Of a stretch of 64,000 nt of DNA, positions 36,618 through 46,783 are shown piece after piece. The notes below the pieces were generated by a model. It saw nothing but the letters and a program-made list of their open reading frames with translations, had not been told where the DNA came from and did no database searches. The DNA comes from Roseiarcus sp963809245. Lineage in GTDB: Bacteria; Pseudomonadota; Alphaproteobacteria; Rhizobiales; Beijerinckiaceae. The stretch spans positions 372,001 through 436,000 of the forward strand of contig CAWEIU010000009.1 of the NCBI GenBank assembly GCA_963809245.1, in the 5' to 3' direction. The position numbers and the translations under genes were made by a program. Each line of letters opens with the position of its first letter. Within the stretch, counting starts at the first letter, position 1.

Positions 36618-38073
36618 ATGATCGGACCAAGCAGACGGATCTGGCTTTTTCTGCCGTTGAGTTGTCTCATTCTGCTGTTTGGCATCGCCGACGCGCAGCA
36701 GACGCCGACGCCGGGCGAGAACCCCTACCTGATGGGGTCCGAGGGTTACGGCCAGGGCGCGCGCGGTCTGACAAGCTATATGCCGATCGCCATCCCGCAG
36801 CCCTTCGCGACCAGGATGGCCCAGGACGTGGCGGCGAAGCCCGGCATCGAACGCGAACACCAGGCGATGCTCGATGAGCGCTACGACCTAGGCGATCATC
36901 CCGCCCAGGGCGTCACGATGGAGCGCGGAAAGCCGCTGCAGGAAGGCGTGCGCGTCAAGCTGCCGCAAGGCGTGACCTGGGAACAGCTCGCGGCGATGTC
37001 CCCGAGCGAGATCCGTGATCGCGGACTGTGGCCGAAGGGCTTCCTTCCCTTGCCGCACCCCTTCCATCCCACCGGCGGCTTCGTCTTTCCGCAGGTCGAG
37101 ATCGACGCGATGAAGCGGCAAGACGGGCGTGACCTGACCCGCTTCGACGTCTCTTTCGACCTGCCGGAGCGATTCCTGGCCGCGTTTCCGCCCGCGATGT
37201 ACCTGACGAGCCGTTCTGATCTCGGGGACGTCTCGCAGGGCAAGCTGGTCACGCTCACCAACTACTACGAGCTGTTCAACGGCATTGTCTCGCCCCGGGA
37301 GTTGGAAGGGCTGCGCCTGCTGGTGACCCCGTTCCCGCAGCAGCAGTTCAACGCGACCGACGATCGCAAGGCGGCGGTGGCGAGCCAAGGCTCGTCCTGC
37401 TTCGACTGCCACGCGAACGGCCACCAGAATGGGGCAACGCACCTTGATCCCAGTATCCGTCCGGAGTGGTACCGGCATCGACTGAAGACCGTCTCGCTGC
37501 GCGGCGTCAATATTCAGCGGCTGTTCGGTTCGCAGCGCGCTTTGAAGACGGTGGAGGATTTTACCGAATTCGAGCAGCGCACCGCCTATTTCGATGGCGA
37601 CATCGTGGACGCGACCAAGAAGGGCGTGAACCCGCTGGAACGCGGCAGTCAGGTGGACTTCATGGCCGACTTCCAGGAAATCCTGGACTTTCCCCCGGCG
37701 CCAAAGCTCGACCTGCTGGGAAGGTTGGATCCCGCCAAGGCGACCCCAGCCGAAATGCGCGGGCAGGAGATTTTCTTCGGCAAGGGCCAATGTGCAAGCT
37801 GCCATCAGCCGCCCTACTATACCGACAACCTGATGCACGACCTGCAGACCGAGCGCTTCTTCAAGCCGGAAATGGTCAACTACGCGATGGAGGTCGGCGA
37901 CGGCAGCATCAAGACGTTCGCCCTGCGCGGGGTGAAAGGACAACCCGCCCTACATGCATGACGAGCGTCTGCTGACGCTGGATGATACGGTTGAATTCTT
38001 CAATCTGATCCTAGGCGACAAGCTGACCACACCCGAGAAGCAGGACCTGGTGGCGTTCCTGCGCACTTTGTAG
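36618..38073 (+). CDS. Di-haem cytochrome c peroxidase/MauG-like protein (frame broken by one base)
   Basis: Exported c-type haem protein, 484 residues after one correction. Signal peptide IWLFLPLSCLILLFGIADAQ; two haem-binding motifs, CFDCH and CASCH, and a distal region typical of the di-haem cytochrome c peroxidase/MauG superfamily. At 37938-37939 an extra G shifts the frame: the conserved RGVKDNPPYMHDERLLTLDD run continues in the next frame to the TAG at 38071-38073, whereas the uncorrected frame stops at 37961. ATG 36618 has GGGGTG upstream. Followed after about 50 bases by an OprB porin, possibly co-transcribed. Confidence 0.85.
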
Positions 38074-38124
38074 GGACGAAGACGGCGGCTTGGATTGAAG
38101 CACGGCTTGGCGTTAGGGGGCGCT

Positions 38125-39621
38125 TTGTCATTCGCTCATCGATACGGCGTACAGACAGTAAAGAAAGCGAGGCCGAGGTTCCTTGCGCTGTGCCTCACCG
38201 GAGCCATGGGAGTCTTCTGCGCCACCGCCCACGCGGATTCGGACTTGCCCGCCTCGGCCAATTCCGCGGCGAGCCCTCCGGCTACGGGGACCGCGGCCAG
38301 CCCCGGGTCTGCGACCGATCCGTTCGGCTCTCTACCGCAGGGCCCGAACCTGTTCGGCGACCTCGGCGGCTTGCGGCCGCTCCTGACTAAATACGGCCTG
38401 ACCCTGAGCATCGTCGAGAACAGCGAAGTGTTCGGCAATGTCACCGGTGGCGTGCGTCAAGGCTTTGAATACAATGGCTTGACCACCGCGACGGCGCAGT
38501 TGGATACGCAGCCCGCTTTGGGTTGGAAGGGCGGTCTGTTCAACGTAAGCGCGTTGCAGATCCACGGCGGCAACCTGACCACGAGCAATCTCGACGTCTT
38601 GAATTTCGCGACCGGGATCGAAGCCGAGCCTGCCACCCGACTTTGGGAACTCTGGTATCAGCAGAAATTCGGCGACGCGCTCGACGTCAAGGTCGGCCAG
38701 CAGAGCCTCGATCAGGAATTCATGATCAGCCAGAGCGCGAGCTATTTTCTCAATTCCGCATTTGGTTGGGCGACGCTGCCCACCTTTGACATGCCGGGAG
38801 GCGGGCCAGCCTATCCGCTATCCGCGCTGGGCGTCCGCGCGCGCGTGCACGAGGGTGACTTCACGCTTCTGGCGGGCGCCTTTAATGGTAGCCCGGTCTA
38901 CAACAACACCGGCGACCCGCAGAAGCAAAATTGCTGCGGCGTCAGCTTCCCGCTGAACGGCGGCGTGCTCGCGATCGCAGAGCTTCAGTACACGACTCCG
39001 GCGCCGCCCGCTTCGGCGAAGGCGAACGGTGGAGGGCAGCTCCCGGGGACCTATAAGATCGGGTTCTGGTACGACAGCGAGAACTTCGCCGACCTGCGCT
39101 ACGACGCGGCCGGTCTTCCTCTCGGCAATCCCGCTAACAATCAGACGCCCGCGAGCCTACGCGGCGATTACGCGTTTTACGCGGTCGCGGATCAGATGAT
39201 CTGGCGTGCGGCGGACTCCGACCGCAACATCAGCGCCTTCCTTCGCCCGATGTTCACGCCATTGGGAGATCGCAACCTCATCAGCTTCAGCCTCAACGCG
39301 GGCCTGACGATGCATGAGCCGATCTCGGGACGTAAGGACGACACGGCGGGCTTCGGGATGGGGATCGCCGAAGTCAGCAACAGCGCGAGCGGGTTGGCTC
39401 AAGACGTGGCCTTCTACAATCCAGGCGTTTTTTCACCTCGACGGAGCGCCGAGACCTACCTCGAGGCGACTTACCAATATCAGGTCAGGGCCTGGTGGCA
39501 GCTTCAGCCGGACATTCAGTATTTTTTCAATCCAGGAGCCGGGATCGCCAATCCGAACAACCCGACGCGAAAGATCGGGGACGAACTCGTGATCGGCCTG
39601 CGCACCAACATCACGTTTTGA
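38125..39621 (+). CDS. OprB-family carbohydrate-selective porin
   Basis: Outer-membrane beta-barrel of about 498 residues with a signal peptide (FLALCLTGAMGVFCATAHAD). Family features: WELWYQQKFGDALDVKVGQQSLDQEF, NSAFGWATLP, the YKIGFWYDSENFADLR strand, and a terminal strand ending in phenylalanine (IGLRTNITF), as outer-membrane proteins require for assembly. Start: TTG at 38125 with AGGGGG upstream is preferred; TTG at 38095 is also open and no ATG fits before the signal peptide. It probably supplies substrate passage for the preceding periplasmic oxidoreductase. Confidence 0.87.
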   Translation: MSFAHRYGVQTVKKARPRFLALCLTGAMGVFCATAHADSDLPASANSAASPPATGTAASPGSATDPFGSLPQGPNLFGDLGGLRPLLTKYGLTLSIVENSEVFGNVTGGVRQGFEYNGLTTATAQLDTQPALGWKGGLFNVSALQIHGGNLTTSNLDVLNFATGIEAEPATRLWELWYQQKFGDALDVKVGQQSLDQEFMISQSASYFLNSAFGWATLPTFDMPGGGPAYPLSALGVRARVHEGDFTLLAGAFNGSPVYNNTGDPQKQNCCGVSFPLNGGVLAIAELQYTTPAPPASAKANGGGQLPGTYKIGFWYDSENFADLRYDAAGLPLGNPANNQTPASLRGDYAFYAVADQMIWRAADSDRNISAFLRPMFTPLGDRNLISFSLNAGLTMHEPISGRKDDTAGFGMGIAEVSNSASGLAQDVAFYNPGVFSPRRSAETYLEATYQYQVRAWWQLQPDIQYFFNPGAGIANPNNPTRKIGDELVIGLRTNITF

Positions 39622-39666
39622 CGTGTTCCTGGCAGGACAATAGGGACAGAGAGCCCGGCGGGGCGC

Positions 39667-40458
39667 CTAAAACGCCAGGCGGCCGCCCACCAGCGCGAGC
39701 GTGCCGGCGACGAGCGGGCGCAGGACGCGGTCGGGCACGCGCGCCGCCAGGGAACTGCCCAAAATGATGCCGGGGATCGAGCCGATCAGCAGCGAGGCGA
39801 ACATCGCCCAATCGACCGAGCCGATCCACCAGTGCCCGGCGCCGGCGACCAGCGTGAGCGGCACCGCATGGGCGATGTCGGAGCCGACGATGCGGACAGT
39901 CGGCATTTTGGGATAGAGCATCAGCAAAGCGGTGACGCCGATCGCGCCGGCGCCCACCGAGGAGATCGACACGAGCACGCCGAGCGCCGCGCCGAGCGCG
40001 ACGGTGAGGCCGGCGATCTGTCGCTCGCTGAGGCGCTCTACCGTCGCCGCGACCTTGGCCAACATCCATTTGCGGAAAATGAGCGTCGCCGCGGTCAGGA
40101 GCAGCGCGAAACCGAGCACCGTGGTGATCAGGTCGGCGACCGATTTCGTATCCCGCCCGAAATGCGACAGCGCGATCAGGGTCAGGGCCGCGGCGGGAAC
40201 GCTGCCGGAGGCGAGGCGGCGGGTGATGCGCCAATCGACAGCGCCATTGATATTATGGACCGCCGACCCGCTGATCTTGGTCACGCCCGCGTAAAGCAGG
40301 TCGGTGCCGACCGCCGTCGCGGGATGGATGCCGAACCCCAGCACCAGCAAGGGCGTCATCAGCGAACCGCCGCCGACGCCGGTCAGGCCGACAAGCATCC
40401 CCACCACAAGGCCCGACAGCGAATAGAGAGGGTTCAGCGTGTGAAGGAATGCGATCAT
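39667..40458 (-). CDS. TauE/SafE-family membrane permease (sulfite-exporter type)
   Basis: About 263 residues and eight helices in two repeats, each opening with the family signature (LVVGMLVGLTGVGGGSLMTP in the first half, SISSVGAGAIGVTAL in the second). Members export sulfite, sulfoacetate or related anions, or are uncharacterised. ATG 40458 (MIAFLH) is used; an in-frame ATG at 40509 would add 17 residues. Convergent with the porin gene, divergent from ispG. Confidence 0.85.
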   Translation of the reverse strand: MIAFLHTLNPLYSLSGLVVGMLVGLTGVGGGSLMTPLLVLGFGIHPATAVGTDLLYAGVTKISGSAVHNINGAVDWRITRRLASGSVPAAALTLIALSHFGRDTKSVADLITTVLGFALLLTAATLIFRKWMLAKVAATVERLSERQIAGLTVALGAALGVLVSISSVGAGAIGVTALLMLYPKMPTVRIVGSDIAHAVPLTLVAGAGHWWIGSVDWAMFASLLIGSIPGIILGSSLAARVPDRVLRPLVAGTLALVGGRLAF

Positions 40459-40657
40459 CAAATCGTGATCCGGCCGAGCGTTGAAAAGCAGGCGAAATTG
40501 AAGCGGCATAAGGGCGCCGCCGACCGCGAGCCCGCCTATCACTACACAAACACAGTAGACTTGGTCAATTGGAAATCGACGCGGCTCGGCTGGATGACAA
40601 GCGGCGGCTCTCGGCCTAAATAGCCATCGGCGCCAGCGGCGTAACGGAGACAGCGCG

Positions 40658-41933
40658 ATGAACCGGAGTGACAGCGAGCCGGCCTTCGGGCCTTTGCCGC
40701 GGCGAGCCGCCGTCGGCGTGCGCGTCGGGGAGGGCGCTGGCGCCGTGACGGTGGGCGGCGGCGCGCCGATCGCGGTGCAGTCGATGACCAACACCGACAC
40801 CGCCGACGTCGCAGCGACGGTCAAGCAGGTCGCCGCGCTCGCGCGCGCCGGCTCCGAGTTCGTGCGCATCACCGTCGACCGCGACGAAGCGGCGGCCGCC
40901 GTGCCGCACATTCGCGACCGCCTCGCCGCCATGGGCGTCACCGCCCCGCTGGTCGGCGATTTCCACTATATCGGCCACAAGCTTCTCACCGAGCATCCCG
41001 CCTGCGCCGAGGCGCTCGACAAATACCGCATCAATCCGGGCAACGTCGGCTTCAAGAACAAGCGCGACGTCCAGTTCAGCACCATCGTCGAAGTCGCCGT
41101 CCGCAACGGCAAGTGCGTCCGCATCGGCGCCAATTGGGGCTCGCTCGATCAGGAGCTGCTGACCTCGCTGATGGACGAGAACGCCAAGAGCGCGGCGCCG
41201 ATCGAGGCGCGCGCCGTCATGCGCGAGGCGATGGTCCAGTCGGCGCTGCTGTCGGCCGCGCGCGCCGAGGAGATCGGCCTCAAGCGCGACCGCATCATCC
41301 TCTCCGCGAAAGTGTCGGCGGTGCAGGATCTGATCACGGTCTATCGCATGTTGGCGCAGCGCTCCGACTATGCGCTGCATCTCGGCCTCACCGAGGCGGG
41401 CATGGGCTCGAAGGGCATCGTCGCCTCCTCGGCGGCGCTCGGCATTCTGCTGCAAGAGGGCATCGGCGACACGATCCGCGTCTCGCTGACGCCGGAACCC
41501 GGCGGCGACCGCACGCTCGAGGTCAAGGTGGCGCGCGAGATCCTGCAAACGATGGGTTTTCGCGTCTTTGCGCCGCAGGTGGCGGCTTGCCCCGGCTGCG
41601 GGCGCACGACCTCGACCGTGTTCCAGGAATTGGCGCGCGACATCGAGCACTTCCTCGCCGACGCGATGCCGCAGTGGAAGACGCGCTATCCCGGCGTCGA
41701 GGCGCTCAACGTCGCCGTGATGGGCTGCATCGTCAACGGCCCCGGCGAGAGCAAGCACGCCGACATCGGCATCTCCTTGCCCGGCACCGGCGAGGCGCCC
41801 GGCCGCGCCGGTGTTCGTCGACGGCGTGAAGACGGTCACCCTGCGCGGCCCGACCATCGCCGCCGAGTTCAAGACGCTGGTCGAGAATTATATCGAGAAG
41901 CGCTTCGGCGGGCGGGGGATGGCGGCGGAGTAG
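40658..41933 (+). CDS. ispG: 4-hydroxy-3-methylbut-2-en-1-yl diphosphate synthase IspG (frame broken by one base)
   Basis: [4Fe-4S] enzyme of the MEP isoprenoid pathway, 424 residues after one correction. TIM-barrel half with VQSMTNTDTADVAATV near residue 40 and INPGNVGFK; C-terminal iron-sulfur half with CPGCGRTTS and CIVNGPGESKHADIGISLPG. Near 41801-41802 an extra G turns the expected AAPVFVDGVKTVTLRGPT out of frame; the true C terminus FGGRGMAAE ends at the TAG 41931-41933. Because IspG is essential where the MEP pathway is the only route, a real frameshift here is unlikely and a sequence error is favoured. Confidence 0.93.
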
Positions 41934-42033
41934 GGGCGGGCTCGCGTCTCGCTCGGCTCGGTACATCTTCTTGACGTCTCGTTCTCTCTATGTTCTTATT
42001 TCGCAGTTGCGGCATGGCGAATAAGGACGGTGC

Positions 42034-43071
42034 ATGGGAGCGATCGCGCGACTGCATTTCTTCAGGCTCGCCGACCAGCGCGTCCAGTGCGACGAGAACG
42101 GCTGTTTCGTTGGATCTGTCGCATTGCTGTGCCGCTCGCCGATCAGTGAGATTTGGTCGGCGCGTCCGTCCGAGGAACTCGACGACGATCTGAGCGTGCT
42201 CTATGGCTGGCCGATCGACGCCGCCGCCAAGCGCCGCGGTCTCGCGATCGTCGCCGACGGGTTGCAGCGGGGCGAGATGGCGCTCGCCAAAATCGCGACC
42301 TTGTTGTTGCGCTTTCCCGAACCGCCCGCCCTGGCCAAGGATCGGGGGATGCCCGAACTTGCCGAAAGGCTTTTCGAAAGCGGGCTGCTCAAGGGCGGCT
42401 GGGATCCCGCCGCGCATCCGCGGACTGGCGAGACGCCAAACCGCGGTTGGTTTGCACGAAAGCCGGAAGCGCCTGACGCCCCCCCTTCCAGACCCGCCGC
42501 GCCGAAGGGCCAGTGGCTGGGGATAGGCGAGTCGGTCGGGAAAGCAATGATCAAGGCACGCGCGCTTCTTAAGGAGACCGGCGCCAAAGCTGTCGAAACG
42601 GGAGAGGTCGCCGTTTGGCTCGACCCGGAGCTCAAGGTCGCGATCGAGGCGGTGATCGAGACGCTCGAACTCCTCGAGCCGTCGGATCTCAACGCCAATG
42701 AACAGCAGGCGATCGACCAGGCGCGCGCCGCGGCCGATCCGCCGAAACCCCTCGAGGCGTTGCAGCAGCCGCCGGTTGAGAACATGCTCGGCTATGAGCA
42801 GCATCACATCGTCGAACAGAATGACGACAACATCGCCAAGTCAGGGCAAGATATCCTTGTCGTCAAGTTTGGCCGGCAGGTGATCGACGACCCCGATAAT
42901 CTCGTCTGGGTTCCCCGGTTGAAGCACGAACTGATCACGGGGCTTTACAATAGTAAGGCGCCCGCCGATGCCCAGGGCCGTCTTTATCGGCAGATTGTCA
43001 ACGCGATGGATTACCCATCTCAGCGCGCGGCGGGTCTGGCGGCGTTGCGCCAATTCGGAGTGCTCCAATGA
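42034..43071 (+). CDS. Predicted HNH/His-Me-finger nuclease toxin of a polymorphic-toxin type
   Basis: A 345-residue protein I cannot assign to a named gene. The N-terminal 130 residues are of unknown fold; then comes a Pro-rich linker with HPRTGETPNRGWFA, resembling linkers that precede toxin tips in Rhizobiales proteins. The C-terminal 90 residues read YEQHHIVEQN, NLVWVPRLKHELITGLYN and finish GLAALRQFGVLQ, the HH...N...H arrangement of HNH/AHH-like nuclease tips. No signal peptide or secretion trailer is visible. ATG at 42034 has AAGGA upstream. Its stop overlaps the next gene's start (ATGA), the usual arrangement of a toxin and its immunity gene. Confidence 0.65.
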   Translation: MGAIARLHFFRLADQRVQCDENGCFVGSVALLCRSPISEIWSARPSEELDDDLSVLYGWPIDAAAKRRGLAIVADGLQRGEMALAKIATLLLRFPEPPALAKDRGMPELAERLFESGLLKGGWDPAAHPRTGETPNRGWFARKPEAPDAPPSRPAAPKGQWLGIGESVGKAMIKARALLKETGAKAVETGEVAVWLDPELKVAIEAVIETLELLEPSDLNANEQQAIDQARAAADPPKPLEALQQPPVENMLGYEQHHIVEQNDDNIAKSGQDILVVKFGRQVIDDPDNLVWVPRLKHELITGLYNSKAPADAQGRLYRQIVNAMDYPSQRAAGLAALRQFGVLQ

Positions 43072-43835
43072 GCACCGAGGACTACGCCGCGATGACCACC
43101 AACCAGCTGATTCGAGTCTTCGTCGAAACCGCGGCGGCGACGCCAAATGTTTTCGCGAGATTGGGACAGCCCGGCTTGATCGACAAGATCGGGCCGACCC
43201 CCGAACGCCAGGCGCGCGTCCTGACGATAAAGAGGATCAGCGCGGCGCTGCGAGCGCGTAAGCCGATCGCACAAATTCGGCGTTTGTTCGAAGACGGCAA
43301 TCCCGATGTGCGCGGCTGGGCTGGCGCGCAGTTCCTGCCGATCGACCCCGAATGGGCCTCAGCGGCCGTGCAGGGGTTGCTCAAGGGCCATTCGACCCGT
43401 GAGGTTTTGGAGCTGTTGCGCCGCGTGACGGCGCCGCCACCGCCCGCGCCGACGTTGAAGGAGATGTCCGACGACGCCCTCGTCGCTCGGTTCGAGCACG
43501 CCGCGACGCGCGAATATGCGACCCGGCTGCTCGATGACGACGAGGAGGACAAACAACGCACAACGGACCTGCGCAACGACATTCTCGGCGAGGTGTGGGA
43601 CGTCATGCGCGAACTCAAGGCGCGTGGGCTCCTCGAACGGCTTCTGCCGCTGCTCGAGAGTCCCAATGTGACCGTGCAGCGCGAAGCGGCGGTCGCGTGC
43701 TTGCGCATCGCTGAGGACAAGGCCGTACCGGTCCTCGAGCAGATCGGCGCTCATGCAGGTTGGGACGACAAATACGCTGCCCTCGGAGCGCTCGACAATT
43801 GGCGCAGGAATGGCATGGTGGTCTACGGCGTCTGA
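43068..43835 (+). CDS. Tandem DUF2019/HEAT-like protein, predicted immunity protein
   Basis: A 255-residue acidic helical protein with two related halves. The second half (from TLKEMSDDALVARFEHAA, about residue 128, to LGALDNWRRNG) fits DUF2019: an N-terminal helix, a middle ELKARGLLERLLPLLESPNVTVQREAA repeat and a terminal helix pair. The first half (MTTNQLIRVFVETAA, LFEDGNPDVRGWAGAQFLP) repeats the same layout. Solenoid proteins of this type act as immunity proteins in several polymorphic-toxin loci. It overlaps the nuclease-like gene by ATGA. Function inferred from context; the domain assignment is from pattern recall, not a search. Confidence 0.65.
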   Translation: MSTEDYAAMTTNQLIRVFVETAAATPNVFARLGQPGLIDKIGPTPERQARVLTIKRISAALRARKPIAQIRRLFEDGNPDVRGWAGAQFLPIDPEWASAAVQGLLKGHSTREVLELLRRVTAPPPPAPTLKEMSDDALVARFEHAATREYATRLLDDDEEDKQRTTDLRNDILGEVWDVMRELKARGLLERLLPLLESPNVTVQREAAVACLRIAEDKAVPVLEQIGAHAGWDDKYAALGALDNWRRNGMVVYGV

Positions 43836-43886
43836 AGCGTCGAGCCGCGGCAATCGCGGCCGTTCGTCCCCCCGCCCGGAGTATCC

Positions 43887-44525
43887 ATGTACGAACCCCC
43901 GCTGCATCGCCAGGATGACCTAGCCGCCCAGCACGCGCTGATCCGCGCGCGCCCGCTCGGCCTTCTTGTCAGCCACGGGCCGCAGGGGCTTCTCGCCAAT
44001 CCGATCCCGTTCCTGATCGATCCGGCGCGCGGGAAATTCGGCACGCTCAGCGCCCATATGGCGCGCGCCAACGGGCAGTGGCGCGACCTTAAAGAGGCGA
44101 GCGAGGCGCTGGTCGTGTTCCAGGGAACGGACCATTACATTTCGCCGTCCTGGTACGCCACCAAGCGCGAGACCGGCAAAGTCGTGCCGACCTGGAACTA
44201 CGTGATCGTTCAGGCGCGCGGCGCTCCCCGCGTCATCGAGGACGAGGGCTGGCTGCGCGGCCAGATCGATGCGCTGACCCGGTCGCGGGAGGCTCCCCGC
44301 GCGGCGCCCTGGGCTGTGGCCGACGCGCCGGAGGATTTTATCGCCGCGCAAGTGCGCCAGATCGTCGGGTTCGAGATCGAGATCACCGAGATCCGCGGCA
44401 AGTGGAAGGCGAGCCAGAACCGCAACGCCGCCGACCGGGCCGGCGTGATCGCCGGCCTCAGGGAGGACGGCGATCCGGACGCGATCGACATGGCGGCGAT
44501 CGTCGAGGAATCCGGGCCGAAATAA
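43887..44525 (+). CDS. paiB: PaiB-type FMN-binding regulator/flavoprotein
   Basis: 212 residues beginning MYEPPLHRQDD, with GLLANPIPFLID, the HMARANGQWRD segment and the SPSWYATKRETGKVVPTWNYV block that define the PaiB FMN-binding split-barrel family (named after a Bacillus subtilis protease/sporulation repressor gene). Whether it acts in transcription here or as a flavin reductase is unknown. No partner paiA acetyltransferase is adjacent. Confidence 0.88.
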   Translation: MYEPPLHRQDDLAAQHALIRARPLGLLVSHGPQGLLANPIPFLIDPARGKFGTLSAHMARANGQWRDLKEASEALVVFQGTDHYISPSWYATKRETGKVVPTWNYVIVQARGAPRVIEDEGWLRGQIDALTRSREAPRAAPWAVADAPEDFIAAQVRQIVGFEIEITEIRGKWKASQNRNAADRAGVIAGLREDGDPDAIDMAAIVEESGPK

Positions 44526-44556
44526 CCGCGGCGAGCCCTTGACGCCCCGCCGTCGC

Positions 44557-44644
44557 GATATATCTTACGCGAGATATATCTTGACGCATCGAGACTGGCT
44601 CCTATCGGACGACGAGCGGAGCAATCCGACCGTCACGATATATC
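44557..44644. promoter_or_regulatory. Three GATATATC palindromes upstream of the PadR gene
   Basis: Identical 8-base palindromes at 44557-44564, 44573-44580 and 44637-44644; the first two are 16 bases apart and lie inside a larger CGCGATATATC...GCGAGATATATC arrangement. A TTGACG hexamer starts at 44580. Likely autoregulatory operators for the PadR-family repressor that starts at 44671. Confidence 0.7.
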
Positions 44645-44670
44645 GCAACCGATCTAGGGAGAGAGCCATC

Positions 44671-45237
44671 ATGTTTTTTCATCATTCACGGGACTGCGGC
44701 CGCGAGCGCTTTGCGCACGACGGCTTTGGGCGTCATCGCGGCTTTGGGCGCCATTTCCGGGGCGGCTTCGAGCCGCGAGAGGGGCGCATGTTCGACAGCG
44801 GCGACCTGCGCCTCGTCATTCTCGCGCTGCTCCAGGAGAAGCCGCGCCACGGCTACGACGTCATCAAGGAACTCGGCGAGCGCGTCGGCGGCGGCTACAG
44901 CCCGAGCCCTGGCGTCGTCTATCCGACGCTCACCATGATCGAGGACATGGGCTACGCCACCGCCGCGCAGGACCAGGCCGGCCGCAAGCTCTATACGCTC
45001 ACGCCGGAGGGCGAGGGTTTCCTCGCCGCCAACCGCGCGCAGGTCGACGCGATCTTCGCGCGGCTCGACGAGGCGAACGCCGACCGCGGCGGCGACATCG
45101 CGCCGCTGCTGCGGGCGATGGAGAATTTGCGCATGGCGGTGCGGCTGCGGGTGCGCCGCCGCGACGTCGGCGCGGCGCAAATCCAAACGATCGCCGACGC
45201 GCTCGACGCGGCGGCGAAGGCGATCGAGCGGGCCTGA
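44671..45237 (+). CDS. PadR-family regulator, YqjI-like with His-rich N terminus
   Basis: 188-residue repressor. The N-terminal 35 residues are His/Arg/Gly-rich (FFHHSRDCGRERFAHDGFGR) as in the nickel-responsive PadR protein YqjI of E. coli, and are followed by the PadR winged helix: LRLVILALLQEKPRHGYDVI, PGVVYPTLTMIEDMGY and GRKLYTLTPEG. ATG 44671 has AGGGAGAG upstream; the frame extends back to 44539 across the operator repeats, which is implausible. A metal effector is inferred from the His-rich region only. Confidence 0.88.
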   Translation: MFFHHSRDCGRERFAHDGFGRHRGFGRHFRGGFEPREGRMFDSGDLRLVILALLQEKPRHGYDVIKELGERVGGGYSPSPGVVYPTLTMIEDMGYATAAQDQAGRKLYTLTPEGEGFLAANRAQVDAIFARLDEANADRGGDIAPLLRAMENLRMAVRLRVRRRDVGAAQIQTIADALDAAAKAIERA

Positions 45238-45247
45238 TCGGCTTGCT

Positions 45248-46114
<867 letters not shown>

Positions 46115-46277
46115 GGCGAGTTCCTCGTGCCGAAGCGGCCAGGCGCTTTGTTCCGCCGCCGCGGGCGGGCGGCAATTCAAATCCCCGTCAGCGTGTGTGG
46201 ACCGCGTTTGACCCATAGCGCTTTTTGGCGCGAAATTGCGGGCGACGAGATTCAACCATTGCAGCAGGGGGAACTCG

Positions 46278-46715
46278 ATGTTCAAGCACATTCTCATACC
46301 GACCGACGGGTCTGATCTTTCGCGCAAGGCGGTCCTCTATGGCGTGCAACTCGCCAAGAGCGCGGGCGGGCGCGTCACGGCGATCACCGTCATGGAGCCC
46401 TATCGCGTGGCCGCGATGGAGATCGCGCTGGCCGCCGAGAGCATCGACGAGCACGAAGCGCGTGTCGCGCAGCAGGCCGATCGCGCGCTCGAGCAGGTCA
46501 AGATGGCGGCCGAGGCGGCGAGCGTCCCGGTGGAGACCATGCGCGACACGAACGATCAGCCCTACCGCGCCATCATCGACTGCGCGCTCGCCAACCGATG
46601 CGACCTCATCGTGATGGCTTCGCACGGCCGGCGCGGCGTCGCCGCGCTTCTGCTCGGCAGCGAGACGACCAAAGTGCTGACCCACAGCACGATCCCGGTG
46701 TTGGTCTATCGATAG
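46278..46715 (+). CDS. Universal stress protein, single UspA domain
   Basis: 145 residues. N-terminal ILIPTDGSDLSRKAV and C-terminal ATP-binding motif ASHGRRGVAALLLGSETTKVL (G-2X-G-9X-G-S/T) indicate an ATP-binding UspA-type protein. ATG 46278 follows AGGGGGAACTCG; the upstream ATG at 46236 is not family-like. Confidence 0.9.
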   Translation: MFKHILIPTDGSDLSRKAVLYGVQLAKSAGGRVTAITVMEPYRVAAMEIALAAESIDEHEARVAQQADRALEQVKMAAEAASVPVETMRDTNDQPYRAIIDCALANRCDLIVMASHGRRGVAALLLGSETTKVLTHSTIPVLVYR

Positions 46716-46783
46716 CTGACGGCGCGGCTTGACGTCCCGGCTCCGGCGCGCTTTGCCATTGAGCAAATTGGAGGAAGTCGCCG

